DNA of 12,135 nucleotides from CAXGUU01 sp964012875 (GTDB lineage Bacteria > Pseudomonadota > Gammaproteobacteria > Ga0077536): the NCBI GenBank assembly GCA_964012875.1, contig CAXGUU010000070.1:1-12135 (forward strand), in the 5' to 3' direction. A program made the translations under genes and the position numbers. Shown piece after piece: positions 1-6,529 of the stretch (position 1 is the first letter of the stretch; every line of letters begins with the position of its first letter). Under the pieces are notes generated by a model that was not told the origin of the DNA, ran no database searches, and worked only from the letters and a program-made list of their open reading frames with translations.

Positions 1-588
1 GGCGCCGAGGGCCTGCGTGAAATCCGGCAAATCGAGATGTTGGACGATATGTTTCCCGGCGGTCATAGTGAGGTCGAGCTTGAAAATGTGCGGGTGACGC
101 CCGACCGCATCCTCGGCGAGGTCGGCAAGGGCTTCCGCTATGCCCAGGTACGCCTCTGCCCTGCCCGGCTGACGCATTGCATGCGCTGGCTCGGGGCGGC
201 AGAACGTTGCCACGACGTCGCCGTAAAACATGCCGGCTGGCGTACTGCGTTTGGTAAGCCAATTGGGCGCCATCAGGGTGTGAGCTTTCAACTTGCGGAC
301 AACATGATGGATCTGCATCACTGCCGGCTAGCCGTGCGCCACGCAGCCTGGCTGCTCGACCAGGGCGAGGAAGCCCGCGACGAGTCCAGCATGTGCAAGG
401 TCTATTGCTCTGAAAAACTAGGTGACGTCGTGGACCGGTCATTACAGATCCTGGGCGGCATGGGCACCAGTGATGATTTCCCGGTGATGCGCATCTACAA
501 GAACATTCGCGCTTTCCGACTCTACGATGGCCCGTCAGAAGTTCACCGCTGGGCGCTGTCGCGCAACCTGCTAAAAACACAGAGATAG
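1..588 (+). CDS. Acyl-CoA dehydrogenase, ACAD10/ACAD11 type (C-terminal part, 5' end outside window)
   Basis: The reading frame is open from the first base, so the gene starts upstream; 195 codons of the C-terminal half are present. The start resembles the end of the middle beta domain (GGHSEVELENVRV, then a GEVGKGF turn), followed by the C-terminal helical domain. From memory, the segment PARLTHCMRWLGAAER closely matches animal ACAD11, as does a GGMGTSDDFP stretch (ACAD11 has GGAGVSQDYP). The usual catalytic Glu of the YEGT motif is Asp here (YDGPSEVHR, Asp at bases 526-528), as in ACAD10/11 (ADGPDEVH). Family knowledge: ACAD10/11 and bacterial LvaC act on 4-hydroxyacyl-CoAs after phosphorylation and remove the phosphate. 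The kinase-like gene begins four bases after this stop, which fits that role. An ordinary FAD-dependent dehydrogenase role remains possible. The family is certain; the ACAD10/11 subtype is likely. Confidence 0.93.
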   Translation, partial: GAEGLREIRQIEMLDDMFPGGHSEVELENVRVTPDRILGEVGKGFRYAQVRLCPARLTHCMRWLGAAERCHDVAVKHAGWRTAFGKPIGRHQGVSFQLADNMMDLHHCRLAVRHAAWLLDQGEEARDESSMCKVYCSEKLGDVVDRSLQILGGMGTSDDFPVMRIYKNIRAFRLYDGPSEVHRWALSRNLLKTQR

Positions 589-592
589 GAAC

Positions 593-1591
593 ATGGAAGT
601 CGCAGCAGTACGCGAAGGTCTTGAGCCTTTCATCACCGATACGTTTGGCAGTAATGCCCGAATCGAAAATCTGACCGAATCGGACGGCCACGCCGGGCTG
701 ACGTTTTTATTTGAACTCGCAACCGGCGCGGGCTCGGCACCGTACGTCATCAAACTGCCTCCCAAAGGGGTGACCCGAAAAGGCAACACTGACGTCTATC
801 GTCAGGCGCCGCTGCTACGAGCGCTGTACGACGCGGGGCTGCCAGTACCGAATGTGCCCTGGGCCTATGACGAGAATGACTGGTTCGAGATCCCGTTCAT
901 CGTTATGGAGCGCCTGGCCGGCAAAACGTTTTTCGTGTGGGACCCCGCCCCCGGCTTACCCAGGGATACGGCAACCGCACGCCGCTACTACGAGCAATGT
1001 GCGGTGTGGCTGGCCCGCGTCCACCACTTCGACTGGAAACAGAGCCTCGCCGACTGGGAAACGCCGATCGATCTTGAGAAGGATATTGCTCGCTGGGAAC
1101 GCGTCTACCGCCAGGCGCCGGAAGCAGACTGGATTAGAAGGGTGGAACATTTACGCGCGCACCTCATTGATTCGCGCCCCGAACCCATTGACATCGGTTT
1201 GTTCCACGGCGACTACCAACCCGGCAACTGCCTGTACGTTGACCAGACTCTGACCGGCATCATCGACTGGGAGCTGTCGGGTATCGGTCCACAGTTAATC
1301 GATGTCGGCTGGCTATGCATGGTCGCCGACAGCGCCACCTGGGCCGACGGCTGGAAGCCGCATGGCGCGCCGCCGATCAATGAACTGCTCGCGATTTACC
1401 GGTCAGAAAGCGGGCGTAACATCGATAACGTTGGCTGGTACCACGCCTACTGCGCATACCGGCTCGCCGCCATCACCTGCCTGAACGTGAAACTGCATCG
1501 CTCCGGGCAACGTCACGATCCCATCTGGGAACACAATGGCCGTAGCCTCGTACCTATGTGCGAAAGCGCGGAGCGTCACCTGGACGCTTAA
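593..1591 (+). CDS. APH-fold phosphotransferase, probable acyl-CoA kinase partner of the ACAD
   Basis: A 332-residue protein of the aminoglycoside phosphotransferase/choline kinase fold. Visible motifs are an ATP-lysine strand (YVIKLPP, Lys54), the hinge-like FIVMERLAG near 103-110, the catalytic loop HGDYQPGN (His205, Asp207, Asn212), and the metal-binding DWELSGIG (Asp225). PPKG, AGLPVP and DWELS also occur in the N-terminal kinase domain of ACAD11, so this is more likely an acyl-CoA (4-hydroxyacyl-CoA) kinase than an antibiotic resistance enzyme. It starts four bases after the dehydrogenase stop, with an AGGA ribosome site overlapping that stop codon, so the two are co-translated. In animals the two activities are one fused polypeptide; in Pseudomonas LvaA and LvaC they are separate. 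Cytoplasmic, with no signal peptide. The fold is certain; the substrate is inferred from homology and neighbour. Confidence 0.92.
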   Translation: MEVAAVREGLEPFITDTFGSNARIENLTESDGHAGLTFLFELATGAGSAPYVIKLPPKGVTRKGNTDVYRQAPLLRALYDAGLPVPNVPWAYDENDWFEIPFIVMERLAGKTFFVWDPAPGLPRDTATARRYYEQCAVWLARVHHFDWKQSLADWETPIDLEKDIARWERVYRQAPEADWIRRVEHLRAHLIDSRPEPIDIGLFHGDYQPGNCLYVDQTLTGIIDWELSGIGPQLIDVGWLCMVADSATWADGWKPHGAPPINELLAIYRSESGRNIDNVGWYHAYCAYRLAAITCLNVKLHRSGQRHDPIWEHNGRSLVPMCESAERHLDA

Positions 1592-1748
1592 TTCGACGAT
1601 TAAAGTCGCACCCGCTCGCACACGCGAAGTAACCGGAGCGTTGAAGTAAACCTGCAGACCGCTAGGGGCGTTCCTCACGCAGCCAACCGATCAACAGTGC
1701 GCGCACGTATACTGCCGCAACTTTATTTATCGATTCAGATCCACCGCC

Positions 1749-2402
1749 ATGAAGCTTTTGAATTCAATGGGCCCCAACCCCCGCATCGTCAGGATGTTTT
1801 TGTTGGAGAAAGGGCTGGATATACCGTTCGAAGAAGTTGACATCCTGGAAGCGGAAAACCGGGACGACGAATACACTAAACAAAATCCCGCAGGCCAACT
1901 GCCAGGCCTGCTGCTCGATGATGGCAATTGCATCGCCGAGACCGTAGCGATTTGCGAATACCTCGAGGATTTGCATCCTGACCCCGCATTGATTGGCACA
2001 ACGCCGCTCGAGAAAGCCGAGCATCGCATGTGGCAGCGGCGCATTGAGCTCAATATCACCGAAAATCTATACAACGCGTTTCGCTATTCAGTCGGTCTGG
2101 AAATTTTCAAACGACGCATTCACTGCCTGCCCGAAGCAGCGGCCGGTCTTAAAGATCTGACCGCTAAAAACCTGCGCTGGCTCGATGGCCTGATGGGCCG
2201 CCGCTCGTTCATCTGTGGTGAACGCCTCACGCTCGCCGATATCATCCTGTTCTGCGCGCTGGATTTCGGCGAAGGCGTAGAACAGCCGTTGGACACCAGT
2301 CTGCTAAACATCAATGCCTGGTTCGCGCGCATGATGACACGGGACAGTGCGCACCGGAGTTTGCATCCCGACGGTGCCGATGGCGGCCGTCGCGGCGTAT
2401 AG
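1749..2402 (+). CDS. Glutathione S-transferase family protein (GST 1)
   Basis: A 217-residue cytosolic GST with an N-terminal thioredoxin fold (about 1-78) and a helical C-terminal domain. The start PNPRIVRMFLLEKG, the cis-proline (Pro52 in GQLPG) and the Glu64-Thr65 pair that binds the gamma-glutamyl part of glutathione are all visible. The C-domain keeps the N-capping motif (LTLADIILF). Ser6 could be the thiol-activating residue, but this is uncertain. No good Shine-Dalgarno lies before the ATG; this start is kept because it aligns with GST 3 (8323-8994), with which it shares the PNPRxVRxFLLEKGxDIP start, so the two are probably paralogues. A TATACT hexamer at 1708-1713 could be a -10 box. 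It stands alone on its strand and converges with GST 2. Likely role: conjugation or reduction of electrophilic metabolites; substrate unknown. Confidence 0.92.
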   Translation: MKLLNSMGPNPRIVRMFLLEKGLDIPFEEVDILEAENRDDEYTKQNPAGQLPGLLLDDGNCIAETVAICEYLEDLHPDPALIGTTPLEKAEHRMWQRRIELNITENLYNAFRYSVGLEIFKRRIHCLPEAAAGLKDLTAKNLRWLDGLMGRRSFICGERLTLADIILFCALDFGEGVEQPLDTSLLNINAWFARMMTRDSAHRSLHPDGADGGRRGV

Positions 2403-2530
2403 CAGACTGCTGAAAAACTATTGCGGAGGCCATCTGCGGCGTCGCGTGCTCGCCTATCAGCCAGATATGGCCGCTCGCTGCGTGGCTCCTTGCAGCTGGC
2501 CTTCCTCGCTACGTTTTGCAGCACACCGCA
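2402..2530. repeat. Palindromic MITE/REP-like intergenic element
   Basis: The gap between the two convergent GST genes is built of nested inverted repeats. The outer arms (about 2402-2418 and 2513-2529) pair at about 13 of 17 positions, with GCTGAAAAAC facing GTTTTGCAGC. An inner pair is GGCCATCTG (2428-2436) against CAGATATGGCC (2462-2472, two-base bulge), and GGCG (2438-2441) can face CGCC (2451-2454) inside it. The two flanks of the hairpin are unequal, so it is an imperfect cruciform. There is no transposase. Frames across it give low-complexity, Arg-rich peptides typical of non-coding repeats. It starts right at the GST 1 stop. Such elements are usually dispersed through a genome, but only one copy is in this window, so its repeat nature is inferred from structure. 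It may also terminate transcription. Confidence 0.5.
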
Positions 2531-2550
2531 CCTAAACCGTGGAGAACACC

Positions 2551-2564
2551 GTGCATCGATGCAC
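2551..2564. repeat. Perfect 14-bp palindrome
   Basis: GTGCATCGATGCAC is its own reverse complement. It lies between the MITE-like element and the stop codon of GST 2. In RNA it would form a five-pair stem with a TCGA loop on either strand. No T-run follows, so it is a weak terminator candidate. A protein-binding site is the alternative. Confidence 0.5.
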
Positions 2565-2586
2565 AGAAGCTAGTCGATTTGTGCGA

Positions 2587-3246
2587 TCAATCGGTGGTGA
2601 TCGCGGCGCCCAGGGCTTTCTGCTTATCCGAACTGCCCGCGGGCGGCGGCACCTCAATGCCGCGTTGAACGGCTGGTCGTTCGGCGATGGCGTCAATCCA
2701 GCGTTGCAGGTGGTCGAGACCGTCCACCGGTATGCGCGCCCAGCGGTGGGTTTTTACCCAGCACCAGTTGGCGATGTCGGCAATTGAGTAATCGCCAGCG
2801 AGGTATTCGGCTTCCGCCAGACGTGTGTTCAGCACTTCGTAGAGTCGCCGCGTTTCGTTTTTGTAGCGCTTTCTGGCTGCCGGCACGTCTTCATCGAAAT
2901 AACGTTCGAACACAACGGCCTGGCCCTGCATCGGGCCGATGCCGCCCATTTGAAACATCAGCCATTGAATGGTGCACCAGCGACCGGTCTGATCCTGCGG
3001 GATCAGCTGCGTCGTCTTGTCGGCGAGGTAAAGCATCAATGCGCCGGACTCGAAAATGGTCATCCCCGTGTCGTGATCAGTGATAACCGGGATGCGGCCA
3101 TTAGGATTGAGTTTGCGAAACCAATCCTCATGCTGCACACCGCCCGGCAGATCGATCGCATGCAGTTCGTAAGGCAATTCAAGTTCTTCGAGCACGATGC
3201 TCGCTTTCCAGCCGTTTGGGGTTGCTGCTGTGTATAAATCAATCAT
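2587..3246 (-). CDS. Nu-class glutathione S-transferase (YfcG/YghU/Ure2p-like, GST 2)
   Basis: A 219-residue GST of the bacterial Nu class. The start TAATPNGWKASIVLEEL matches E. coli YfcG (TPNGHK...LEE), including Thr9 and Asn11, which in YfcG hold glutathione in place of the classical Tyr, Ser or Cys. Other class signatures are NPNGRIPVI with cis-Pro53, the Glu66-Ser67 pair (FESGA), WLMFQMGGIGPMQGQ and YSIADIANW. Nu-class enzymes bind two glutathiones and work mainly as disulfide-bond or peroxide reductases rather than conjugating enzymes. It is transcribed alone, convergent with GST 1 and not closely related to it. A GGA lies about 12 bases before the ATG, a weak ribosome site. A TTGACT hexamer about 70 bases upstream is a possible -35 box without a clear -10. 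Confidence 0.94.
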   Translation of the reverse strand: MIDLYTAATPNGWKASIVLEELELPYELHAIDLPGGVQHEDWFRKLNPNGRIPVITDHDTGMTIFESGALMLYLADKTTQLIPQDQTGRWCTIQWLMFQMGGIGPMQGQAVVFERYFDEDVPAARKRYKNETRRLYEVLNTRLAEAEYLAGDYSIADIANWCWVKTHRWARIPVDGLDHLQRWIDAIAERPAVQRGIEVPPPAGSSDKQKALGAAITTD

Positions 3247-3467
3247 TACTTGTTTCCGTTAGTGCAGTTGAATCGCCTTAGCGCTAGTACGATTTTGGCA
3301 AATTTCCTGTGAGCGCGTGTGAGTCAACGGGCAAGCGTCAAAAGGTTCGTGGGCGCAGGCAAGACCAGGCGAGTCCCGTTGGGACAGCACAGTCTACACG
3401 CAAGTAAATGAGCATTTTTCGACGGGATTCAACGCAGTATTGGCGAGCACACGAAGCTTCCGCACCA

Positions 3468-3910
3468 CTAAAAATCGTAGGGCCCAGCACGTTGCACGTC
3501 TTCCGGCAGCCAAGCCTCGTGTATATTCAGCCACTTTAAGCGACTTCACTGATCCTCGAAGGACACCGTTGCCAGGCGTCCATTCTCCGGCGGATTCGAG
3601 GCCCGTACACAACGCTGCCATTCTTCGTAAGTTGCGACGACCTTGTCGTCGAAAACCCGTCTCACAGTGACATTACGAATCGCAATCCGGAACTCGGGAT
3701 TGGTGTCATGGTCGTCCCTAATGGCGGCGGTGAACTGCCCCATATTGAGAATCAGTCCGGCTGGCGGAATAAGCAGGCACTCCGGACTAAAGCGAACGCT
3801 AAAGCCCTGTTCAAACTTTGATTCATCGAGACAACCGGAAAACCAATCAACAAAAACTCGTTCAGGCCTTCTATCTCGACCTGTACGCGGGTCAGCAATT
3901 GGTCGTTCAT
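3468..3910 (-). pseudogene. SnoaL/NTF2-like (DUF4440-type) protein, broken by a frameshift and an internal stop
   Basis: Three pieces join into one NTF2-fold protein of about 147 residues. Piece 1 starts at the ATG at 3908-3910 with a GGAG just upstream and reads MNDQLLTRVQVEIEGLNE. At the five-base A run at 3852-3856 (T on the coding strand) one base is missing; adding one T restores the frame into FVDWFSGCLDESKFEQGF. Piece 2 runs through FRIAIRNV and ATYEEWQR to GRLATVSFEDQ, where TGA (3546-3548) stops it. Reading through, the same frame gives LKWLNIHEAWLP and ends at TAG (3468-3470). ATYEEWQR, NGRLATV and WLxxHExWLP are, from memory, conserved in this family, so both interruptions fall inside the protein. 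TGA could arise from CGA by one transition. The function is unknown, and the family is often linked to small polyketide or steroid-like substrates. Confidence 0.8.
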
Positions 3911-4020
3911 ACCCGCTCCGCGATCGCGATTTGGGCACGAGAGCTTAGCAACCCAACCGCCCTCGGGGTAACACAGGCGGCCCGCCCCGGATGCTCTCGA
4001 ACGCTGTAAGCAATTGAGCC

Positions 4021-4049
4021 GCTGCTGCAAAAATTTCAATCACAGCAGC
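4021..4049. promoter_or_regulatory. Inverted repeat upstream of the monooxygenase
   Basis: GCTGCTG (4021-4027) and CAGCAGC (4043-4049) are perfect inverted arms separated by 15 A/T-rich bases. A TATGCT hexamer at 4055-4060 could be a -10 box for the monooxygenase, with TTTCAA (4034-4039) as a poor -35 at 15-base spacing inside the loop. The site lies between the divergent monooxygenase and broken NTF2-like genes, where an operator would be expected. No regulator gene is nearby. This is a guess from position and symmetry. Confidence 0.3.
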
Positions 4050-4142
4050 TATTTATGCTAGATTTCGGGGACTTTTTACGGTTGCCCCAGCCTATCGGTA
4101 GGTTACTTCGCCGGGGTGATAATCGAGATCGAGGCCTGTCGC

Positions 4143-5669
4143 ATGAATGCAGAACTGAACGTCAAACCGAACCCCGCCACGGATAAGCCCATTAAGCGCC
4201 AGCCGCGCGTCGTCATCATCGGCGCCGGTATGTCCGGGATCCTGTCCGCCATTAAGGTCAGGGAAGCCGGGTGTACCGACATCACCGTCCTGGAAAAAGC
4301 CGACAAGGTTGGTGGCACCTGGCGCGAGAACAGTTACCCCGGTCTCTCCTGCGATGTCCCCGCACATATGTATACCTACACCTTCGAGGGCAACCCGGAA
4401 TACAGCAAACGCTTTGCGATGGGTCCAGAAATTTTTGATTACTTCCAGCGTGTATCCCGCAAATATGGCATCGAGGACATGATTACGTTCAATACCGAAA
4501 TCAAGGAATCGGTGTACGAAGACGGCTGCTGGACCCTCACCGATCAAAACGGTAAAACCTACAAAGCAGATATCGTGCTCTGCGCCACGGGCGTACTGCA
4601 CCATCCGCGCTGGCCCGACATTGAAGGGCTCGACACCTTCGAAGGCCCCATGTGGCACACCGCCCAATGGGATCATAGCGTCGACTATGCCGGCAAACGT
4701 GTTGGCATCATCGGCACCGGTTCGACCTCGGTGCAAATTGTCTCCGCCATTACCGACAAGGTTGAAAAACTGTCACTGTTTCAGCGCACGGCGCAGTGGG
4801 TCTACCCGCTGTTTGATCGCGAGTACAACGATAAGATTAAGGAGAACATGCGCAAAGATCCGACCATCGGACAAAAAGTGCACCGCCGTTATACCGCGTT
4901 GTTCAACTCCACCTTCCCAAAACTGGTCGCCGGCAACAAGATTGCCCAGTCCATTGTGTCATGGTTGTGCAAACACAACCTCGAATCGAAAGTTAAAGAT
5001 CCAGTCCTGCGCGAGAAACTACGCCCCGACTACCAGGCCGCGTGCAAACGACTGATCATCGCCAACGGCTTCTACGAAGCCATTACGCGTGACAATGCGG
5101 AACTTGTCACCGAAGGGATCGAGTGTGTCGAATCCAAGGGCATTCGCACCAGCGACGGCCGCTTGCACGAACTCGACATACTGGTCATTGCGACCGGGTT
5201 TCATGCCCACAATTTCATGCGCCCCATGGAAATGACGGGCATCGACGGCGTCACTTTGAAACAATCGTGGTCGGCAGGCGCATTCGCGCACAAAACGCTG
5301 ACCGTGCCAGGATTTCCGAACATGTTCATGCTAACTGGGCCCAACAGCCCAATTGGTAATTTTTCGCTGATCAATATCAACGAGCACCAGATCAACTACA
5401 TCACGCAGCTGATTCGCATGTGGATGGCCAACGAGGTCGACGAATTCGAGCCCAAGGCTGAGCTGACGAAGCAATACAACGAAGAACTACAGGCCTCGAT
5501 GACCGGCACCGTGTGGATGGCCGGCTGCAAGAGCTGGTATTTCGACGAATTCGGCAAGCTTGCGATGTGGCCTTGGCCGATGGAAAAATTCTGGGACGAG
5601 ATGGCAGCGCCGAAAACTGAAGAGTTTCACATGCGCAAGCTTGACGTCATCGAAGACCAGGCTGCCTGA
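4143..5669 (+). CDS. Flavin monooxygenase, Baeyer-Villiger type
   Basis: A 508-residue class B flavoprotein monooxygenase using FAD and NADPH. The FAD-binding Rossmann motif is VVIIGAGMSG (residues 23-32), followed by GGTWRENSYPGLSCDVP (57-73). The Baeyer-Villiger fingerprint FxGxxxHxxxWD is present in full (Phe166, Gly168, His172, Trp176, Asp177). The NADPH Rossmann motif is VGIIGTGSTS (187-196), and the late ATGF segment is LVIATGFHAHNF. The length is normal for single-domain members. The chosen ATG has GAGG eight bases upstream and a ten-residue tail before the FAD domain; an in-frame GTG at 4116 would add nine residues but has no clear ribosome site. The family inserts oxygen beside a ketone to give an ester or lactone. 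The substrate is unknown; relatives act on cyclic, steroidal and terpenoid ketones. It is transcribed alone and ends at a strong hairpin. Confidence 0.95.
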   Translation: MNAELNVKPNPATDKPIKRQPRVVIIGAGMSGILSAIKVREAGCTDITVLEKADKVGGTWRENSYPGLSCDVPAHMYTYTFEGNPEYSKRFAMGPEIFDYFQRVSRKYGIEDMITFNTEIKESVYEDGCWTLTDQNGKTYKADIVLCATGVLHHPRWPDIEGLDTFEGPMWHTAQWDHSVDYAGKRVGIIGTGSTSVQIVSAITDKVEKLSLFQRTAQWVYPLFDREYNDKIKENMRKDPTIGQKVHRRYTALFNSTFPKLVAGNKIAQSIVSWLCKHNLESKVKDPVLREKLRPDYQAACKRLIIANGFYEAITRDNAELVTEGIECVESKGIRTSDGRLHELDILVIATGFHAHNFMRPMEMTGIDGVTLKQSWSAGAFAHKTLTVPGFPNMFMLTGPNSPIGNFSLININEHQINYITQLIRMWMANEVDEFEPKAELTKQYNEELQASMTGTVWMAGCKSWYFDEFGKLAMWPWPMEKFWDEMAAPKTEEFHMRKLDVIEDQAA

Positions 5670-5685
5670 GCCAGAACGCCACGAA

Positions 5686-5711
5686 AAAAACCGCCCGTAA
5701 GCGCGGTTTTT
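5686..5711. terminator. Bidirectional hairpin terminator
   Basis: AAAAACCGC (5686-5694) pairs perfectly with GCGGTTTTT (5703-5711) around an eight-base loop. The T-run after the stem serves the + strand, and the A-run on the left serves the - strand. It sits between the stop codons of the monooxygenase and the ATC-hydrolase-family gene, so it can end both converging transcripts. Confidence 0.85.
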
Positions 5712-5719
5712 CCGGCCTT

Positions 5720-6184
5720 TCAGGTCCCTCCAAGTTTCCAGCGGAAATCGCAGGGTTTATTCTGGCTCATCAGAGTTTGCGAGCGCTCGAGCGTGAGGCG
5801 TTGGTCTATCCCCGACGTCATCGGCGGATCGATTTCGCAGGTCACCATGGCACCAAACTCGGGCTCACCGATGCTTTTGAAATGTTCCGCGTATCCGCAG
5901 CGCTTAACGTTGATAGAGAATTCCTCAGTGTTGTCGGCCAGCGGCTCGACATCAAGCGCATCGTCGGCCGCGAATGCCGGCATCAAGGTCTTGAGTTTTT
6001 CCAGCGACGTCCCCGATGCTGTTGCGGCAGTCGCCTCGCCCAGTTGAGTCGCATATTCCGTGACTGATTCGCGCAACAGTTCGTTGGTTCTTTCACGTCC
6101 AAGTTCGTCACGCAGGCGCCGATAGAGGGGCAGCAGGATCTCTGACTGAATCTTGACACGTTCTAGGTAGGGCAATGTATCCAT
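5720..6184 (-). CDS. ATC hydrolase family protein (L-2-amino-thiazoline-4-carboxylate hydrolase-like)
   Basis: A 154-residue protein resembling the L-2-amino-Delta2-thiazoline-4-carboxylate hydrolase family. The N-terminal half is helical (YLERVKIQSEILLPLYRRL, residues 6-24). The C-terminal half holds the features I recognise: NVKRCGYAEHFKSIGEPEFG (92-111), a CEIDPPM segment, LERSQTLMSQ, and a final CDFRW. Cys96, Cys116 and Cys145 are the candidate functional residues. Family knowledge: the founding member opens the thiazoline ring on the Pseudomonas route to L-cysteine, but most members are uncharacterised and sit in varied catabolic loci, so that reaction should not be assumed. A GGGAG ribosome site lies just before the ATG. 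It is the last gene of the - strand run that begins with GST 3 and ends at the bidirectional hairpin. Confidence 0.75.
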   Translation of the reverse strand: MDTLPYLERVKIQSEILLPLYRRLRDELGRERTNELLRESVTEYATQLGEATAATASGTSLEKLKTLMPAFAADDALDVEPLADNTEEFSINVKRCGYAEHFKSIGEPEFGAMVTCEIDPPMTSGIDQRLTLERSQTLMSQNKPCDFRWKLGGT

Positions 6185-6529
6185 GACTTGTCTCCCGCAA
6201 TCAGAAGGTCATTTTTATAGGGCTTCGTAGTGTTCCACCGTCGGGAACGGATCGTATCAATGGAGCAACAGGACGTCCCTCGGTTGGTCCGCCGGCGCTT
6301 TACGGCATCCCACTGCTAGCAGCGGGCAATGTTTGCCGTGCTCGATACAGCGTTTAATGTCGTGAGCGATGGAGCCTGGCTCAGCGCTGGAGATTTTGTC
6401 TTCGGTCCCGAAATCGCACTCAAATTCTTTCATTAGGTCCGGCTTCAGCGTCCCATCGTCCCGACTGCAGTCCGGAATTATTCAGAACGACGCGCGTACG
6501 ATTACGGCGCCGAGTTGATGGCCATCGCT
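6185..6529. other. 345-base gap between the CoA-transferase and ATC-hydrolase-family genes
   Basis: The gap is longer than others in this run. The only content I can support is the 58-codon frame on the - strand at 6257-6433. I see no hairpin terminator, RNA gene or strong promoter, so transcription may run through it. Confidence 0.5.
6257..6433 (-). CDS. Possible small Cys/His-rich protein, unrecognised
   Basis: An open frame of 58 codons starts at ATG (6431-6433) and ends at TGA (6257-6259). The product has four Cys and four His, clustered as CIEHGKHCPLLAVGC in the middle, which could bind a metal. Third-position bases look G/C-leaning like the neighbours. The frame stays open 16 codons further upstream without another ATG, so the true start could be a non-standard codon, or the piece may be the remnant of a longer gene. 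The ribosome site is weak (GAAG about 10 bases before the ATG). It lies on the same strand between two genes of the run, 96 bases after the CoA-transferase and 72 bases before the ATC-hydrolase-family gene. I do not recognise a family. Real gene, remnant and chance frame are all possible. Confidence 0.4.
   Translation of the reverse strand: MKEFECDFGTEDKISSAEPGSIAHDIKRCIEHGKHCPLLAVGCRKAPADQPRDVLLLH

Noticed and set aside
593..1591. APH-fold protein as an antibiotic resistance phosphotransferase
   Set aside because: Its motifs match the ACAD11 kinase domain and it is joined to an acyl-CoA dehydrogenase; nothing suggests a resistance island.
1592..1625. CGAC/GTCG hairpin after the kinase gene as a terminator
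   Set aside because: The stem is only four pairs and no T-run follows.
2539..2787. 82-codon + strand frame overlapping the end of GST 2
   Set aside because: It overlaps the conserved C-terminal domain of GST 2 in antisense and crosses the 14-bp palindrome; there is no family resemblance.
3546..3548. TGA in the NTF2-like gene as a selenocysteine codon
   Set aside because: The position is in a variable loop, no SECIS-like hairpin was evident, and a separate frameshift breaks the same gene.
3919..3928. CGCGATCGCG palindrome as a HIP1-like or dam-type signal
   Set aside because: A single GC-rich 10-mer overlapping a ribosome-site region is easily chance.
4092..4736. 214-codon open frame on the - strand opposite the monooxygenase
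   Set aside because: It is antisense to the clearly conserved FAD- and NADPH-binding domains, and its product shows no recognisable motif.
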